Source: Phoebastria nigripes (lineage: Eukaryota > Chordata > Aves > Procellariiformes > Diomedeidae). From it: a stretch of DNA of 64,000 nucleotides. Shown here one piece after another: positions 61,101 to 64,000 of this stretch (position 1 is the first letter of the stretch; the number at the start of each line of letters is the position of its first letter). The notes under the pieces were generated by a model, which had not been told where the DNA came from, did not search any database, and saw only the letters and a program-made list of their open reading frames with translations. Location: assembly GCA_035582835.1 (NCBI GenBank), contig JAYKAV010003355.1, forward strand, positions 100,040 through 164,039, written 5' to 3'. The position numbers and the translations under genes were made by a program.

Positions 61101-62794
61101 TTAAGCATGCATTTTTGGAACACTCTGAAACCCTACAATACTGTTTATGATTAAGGGTAGAAGAGAGTTTACAAACAAATATACTCTAGGCAAAACCAAG
61201 TTTAACTGGATTAATTTTGTCCAAAGCCTCTTCAGCCCTTGCACTTCTATATCTACTGCACTTCGGTTAATTGAATGGTGGCAAGCTGATATTTGTGATC
61301 ACCTTTCCTGTCAGACAGCAGTGTCCTTTTTTAATGCCATCTTCTTGACAAGCGCTCACTTTTTTGCGGGTTATGGGTTGAGACAGACAGCCCTGATTGC
61401 TATTACAGAGTGATATATGCCGTGCCTTCAGCCCACAGACATCTCACAATTGTACCAATGCTCTTGATAAGGAAGTCTAGTAGTTAAGGTACGTAGTTTA
61501 TTCCATGCTGCCTGTAAGTATCAGATCTTTGATGCTGTATTTTGTGTAACTGCCACTTTAGCTTCTGTCAGCATAAATTGTTGCAATGTTACCCCGTGGA
61601 TTAAAACTCCAAGGGAGACATTGTGAGATGGATGCAGATATTTTCTCCTGGAAGATCTCTGCTTTTGAGCAAGTTGCTTGTTCTTGTGCCCTGCTGAAAT
61701 CTGACTTGCTACTGCAGTCATTTCTTTATTGAGTGGATGTGATATTTTAGCAGCTGGTCACATTTTTTTCTGAAGATTGAGTTACATGGCAGCACTTAGA
61801 AACAGAAATGTAAAGGCCTGCTTTTCAGCCAACTTCTGTAATGCAGGGGGAGTGCAGCAGCTTGGGGATGCTTTGAGTTTAAAATGCAGCACACAGTATG
61901 CATTGGCTCAGTCCTTTAGAAAAACAGAAGCTGACATCAACATTCAGAACGGTTCCTGTTTCTGCCCTAGTCCAGAATCGTATCTAAAAGGTATCATTTC
62001 ACAAAACTTTCCAGGATATACTACTAATATTTTCAAAAGGCACCGTCAGAACGTTTAATCCTAATTATAGTTGAAGTTCACACCATCAGATAGGGCAGGT
62101 TTTCATGATGTGTATTGTAAGCTGGGGGAACAAATTAGGCATCTGAATAATGTATTTGCTAGTGAACCAATGGACAGGTATTGCTTTCTTAATTTGTTTT
62201 GCATTCTGTTTCCCTAGGAAATGCCCCTTTTCAGCATGCTGCTAATTTCCTTTTCTTTACTTGCATTATGATACCGCTACATGAGAGGGATTAACAGCCT
62301 CATGGCTGGAACTTCACCAGCTGTGTAACAACAATTGTTTTCCACAAATTGTGTGGCCTAAACACACCTGCATGTATTTTTTGTAACATTTTACCACCTG
62401 GTAATTGACTGGCAGTGTTCTGGTGCTTTCCTAGGTCATGGGAAGAAAAGATTTATTTGTGTACACAGTTCTAGGCGCTGAATAGCACAGAAACAAGCCT
62501 TCCTTTTAAGACCTCTGAATATCACTGATTACTAGGCTTTGCTCAGAGGGTGTCAAATTTATGTAAGAGCAACTAGATGTGCCACAGCGTTCCCCAGATT
62601 TTGAGGAAATGGATTTAGGGTAAGCTTAGTATAAGCCTGGACATGGTAGTGATGATACTGTAGATCAGGATACTCTGCTTGATATTAATTATTTGTACTG
62701 CAACAACATCTGGAGGCCCCACTGGATACCAGGGCTCCACTGTGGTAGATAATATACAAATACACGGTTTGATAAGACTGTGGCTTCATAGTAT
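52133..62794. other. Noncoding DNA, unique-looking, 10.7 kb
   Basis: The longest stretch without a confident feature. It contains a T18-G9 junction followed by a GA run (54865-54910) and an N at 58112. Possible old-repeat scraps lie at 59030-59075 (MIR-core-like) and 59450-59520. ORFs up to 136 codons (54742-55152, crossing the T/G homopolymers) are unsupported. No promoter or exon could be defended. Confidence 0.5.
54865..54910 (+). repeat. Poly-T / poly-G / (GA)n low-complexity tract
   Basis: Eighteen T (54865-54882), nine G (54883-54891), then AGCGGGGAGAGAGAGAGAC. It is a probable length-variable site. The frame running through it is not credible as coding. Confidence 0.9.
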
Positions 62795-62920
62795 AAAAAG
62801 ACAAAATGAAGGGAGAGAAACAGAAGTGACTTGTTCAAGGTACAGCAGAGCAGCAGTAAAAGCAGAAAAGAAATCTTTTCTGTGTTTCAACCATGTACTG
62901 TAACTAGACTCGATTACCTC
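62795..62920 (+). repeat. MIR-type SINE relic
   Basis: The plus strand has ATGAAGGGAGAGAAACAGAA, GTGACTTGTTCAAGGTACAG, CAGAGCAGCAGTAAAAGCAG and CTGTAACTAGACTCGATTAC. The MIR counterparts are ATGAGGAAACTGAGGCAC, GTGACTTGCCCAAGGTCACA, CAGCAAGTCAGTGGCAGAGC and CTCTAACCACTAGACCAC. The GTGACTTGTTCAAGGT core is especially close. Confidence 0.65.
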
Positions 62921-63706
62921 TATGAGTGAATAAAATTTGAAAGGTCTCAAACTGTACTGATGGTATCACCTTACATGAAATATGGAAACTTCTGGTGCCA
63001 AATTAGTTCCTAAGTGTAATTCTCTTGATAGTGTGTATTAATGTTACCTAAAAACCTGCAGTGATACATAAAGCTCTTATCAGGTGCAGGGTATCTGGGC
63101 TGAAAAAACCAAGCAGCTTCTGTATCTCATACATGCTCGTCTTTGGCTGAAATATCTTGTGTGTGATGTAGCACTTAATTAATCACTCCTGACCCTGGTA
63201 GAGTTGTCACAGAATTGAGCTTCTTGTTCATTTTTTTGGCTTGTCTTCAGGATTGTTTTGTTTGTAAAAGAAACTTTTATTAGACAAAAGGCAAACATTG
63301 AAAGAGGGAGAGACAAAGGGAGAGAAGGAGATAAGGTAAAAGTAAAGCAAGAGAACTGCAATTTCCCATCCCACTGGTAACTCAGTATTTCTCTGATATT
63401 GCAAGGGTGTTTGGTCAAAAAAAAATTTCAAGAACTGGAAAGAATAAGACGTGCTTTAGTAGCACTGCACTGCTGTGCTACAATTTCTTGTAGTACAGGC
63501 CATCAGAAAAGTATCATCTAATAGTCTGTGTCCCACATAAACAGTCAACTGGCAAAAAATGAAGGGCAGTTTGGAAAGCTTGGTAAGCTCTTAACAAGGA
63601 GATTGGTATACATTTTACTTGAGCTAAATAATGCAATGTGTCTCAAAACAAAGAGTAAAGGTCATCTTTCAATACAAGGGACACTCCCAGAGAGCACTCC
63701 TGAATA
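62921..63706. other. Noncoding DNA, no gene recognised
   Basis: Nothing classifiable. Overlapping minus-strand frames at 63179-63431 come from a purine-rich plus strand (GAGGGAGAGACAAAGGGAGA). Confidence 0.5.
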
Positions 63707-64000
63707 GTCATAGAATCATAGAATCATTAAAAGACCTCTAAGATCATCGAGTCCAACCATCAACCCAACACCACCATGACCACTAACCATGTCCCTAAGT
63801 GCCTCATCTACACGTCTTTTAAATACCTCCAGGGATGGTGACTCAACCACTTCCCTGGGCAGCCTGTTCCAATGCTTAACCACTCTTTCAGTAAAGAAAT
63901 TTTTCCTAATGTCCAATCTAAACCTCCCCTGGCGCAACTTAAGGTCATTTCCTCTCGTCCTATCGCTAGTTACTTGGGAGAAGAGACCGACACCCACCTC
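63707..64000 (-). mobile_element. CR1 LINE, 3' end, running off the window
   Basis: The left edge has the classic CR1 3' octamer tail read in reverse, TCATAGAATCATAGAATCAT (63708-63727). Next come GACCTCTAAGATCATCGAGT and CCAACCATCAACCCAACACC. The insertion lies on the minus strand and continues past position 64000. The usual GGTTGGAA just before GACCTCTAAG appears deleted. It is less diverged than the 24.9-kb copy. Confidence 0.96.
63716..63997 (-). pseudogene. CR1 ORF2 C-terminus (partial)
   Basis: A 93-codon open frame gives the C-terminal end of the CR1 reverse-transcriptase protein: [61 protein letters not shown]. It then reads through into the 3' UTR (ending LLMIL). The part upstream lies outside the window, so whether the frame is intact cannot be judged. 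Copies this short are normally dead on arrival after 5' truncation. Confidence 0.9.

Noticed and set aside
1..64000. CRISPR arrays, operons, phage or plasmid genes
   Set aside because: No regularly spaced direct repeats, no ribosome-binding-site-led gene series and no prokaryotic protein motifs. The content is vertebrate.
1..64000. tRNA, rRNA and snRNA genes
   Set aside because: No intact A-box/B-box pair with cloverleaf potential and no rRNA or snRNA signature was noticed on reading. A dedicated scan was not possible.

Overview
The window looks like nuclear DNA from a bird, most likely a neoavian. It is visibly A+T-rich, poor in CpG and without dense genes. It carries CR1 LINE copies in the avian arrangement, one with the RT motif FADD and a PQGSILGPVLFN block. 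It also has a solo LTR of a type I recognise as widespread in neoavian genomes, a degraded hAT transposase, and several very old MIR-type SINE and L3-type LINE relics. Nothing points to bacterial, plasmid, phage or organellar DNA. No complete protein-coding gene, rRNA, tRNA or CRISPR array could be supported. The open frames of 60-170 codons are about what chance gives in 64 kb read in six frames.

Layout. 1-26 kb is mostly unique-looking noncoding DNA with a CR1-like scrap (about 1.9 kb), four MIR-like relics (about 7.0, 9.7, 20.6 and 21.4 kb) and an old CR1 3' fragment (about 24.9 kb). A 1.2-kb CR1 reverse-transcriptase fragment lies at 27-28.2 kb. A purine-rich block follows at 29.7-30.3 kb. 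A hAT transposase pseudogene with one recognisable end covers 33.4-35.1 kb, and a less A+T-rich unexplained patch lies at 35.5-36.1 kb. A 579-bp solo LTR with a perfect 5-bp target duplication sits at 40.46-41.04 kb, and another MIR relic at about 41.5 kb. A pyrimidine-rich stretch at 45.2-47.1 kb produces a run of overlapping spurious ORFs. An ancient L3-type CR1 relic is at 49.4-50.0 kb, MIR relics at 52.0 and 62.8 kb, and another CR1 runs off the right edge from 63.7 kb.

Interpretation. All seven oriented LINE, LTR and hAT copies lie on the minus strand. If that is not chance, it would fit an intron of a plus-strand gene, because sense insertions with poly(A) signals are usually the more harmful. 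Two plus-strand segments, 16732-16857 and 22713-22872, have splice-like borders, open frames and compatible phases, and are the best candidate exons. I could not assign them to a gene and they may be chance. I found no evidence for a new multi-gene system. The most useful leads are the candidate exons, the strand bias, the solo LTR's minus-strand promoter, the hAT remnant, and a palindromic POU-type site inside a MIR. Nineteen isolated N bases, 18 of them before 35.6 kb, show draft-quality sequence. All repeat family assignments are from memory of consensus patterns, not from a search.
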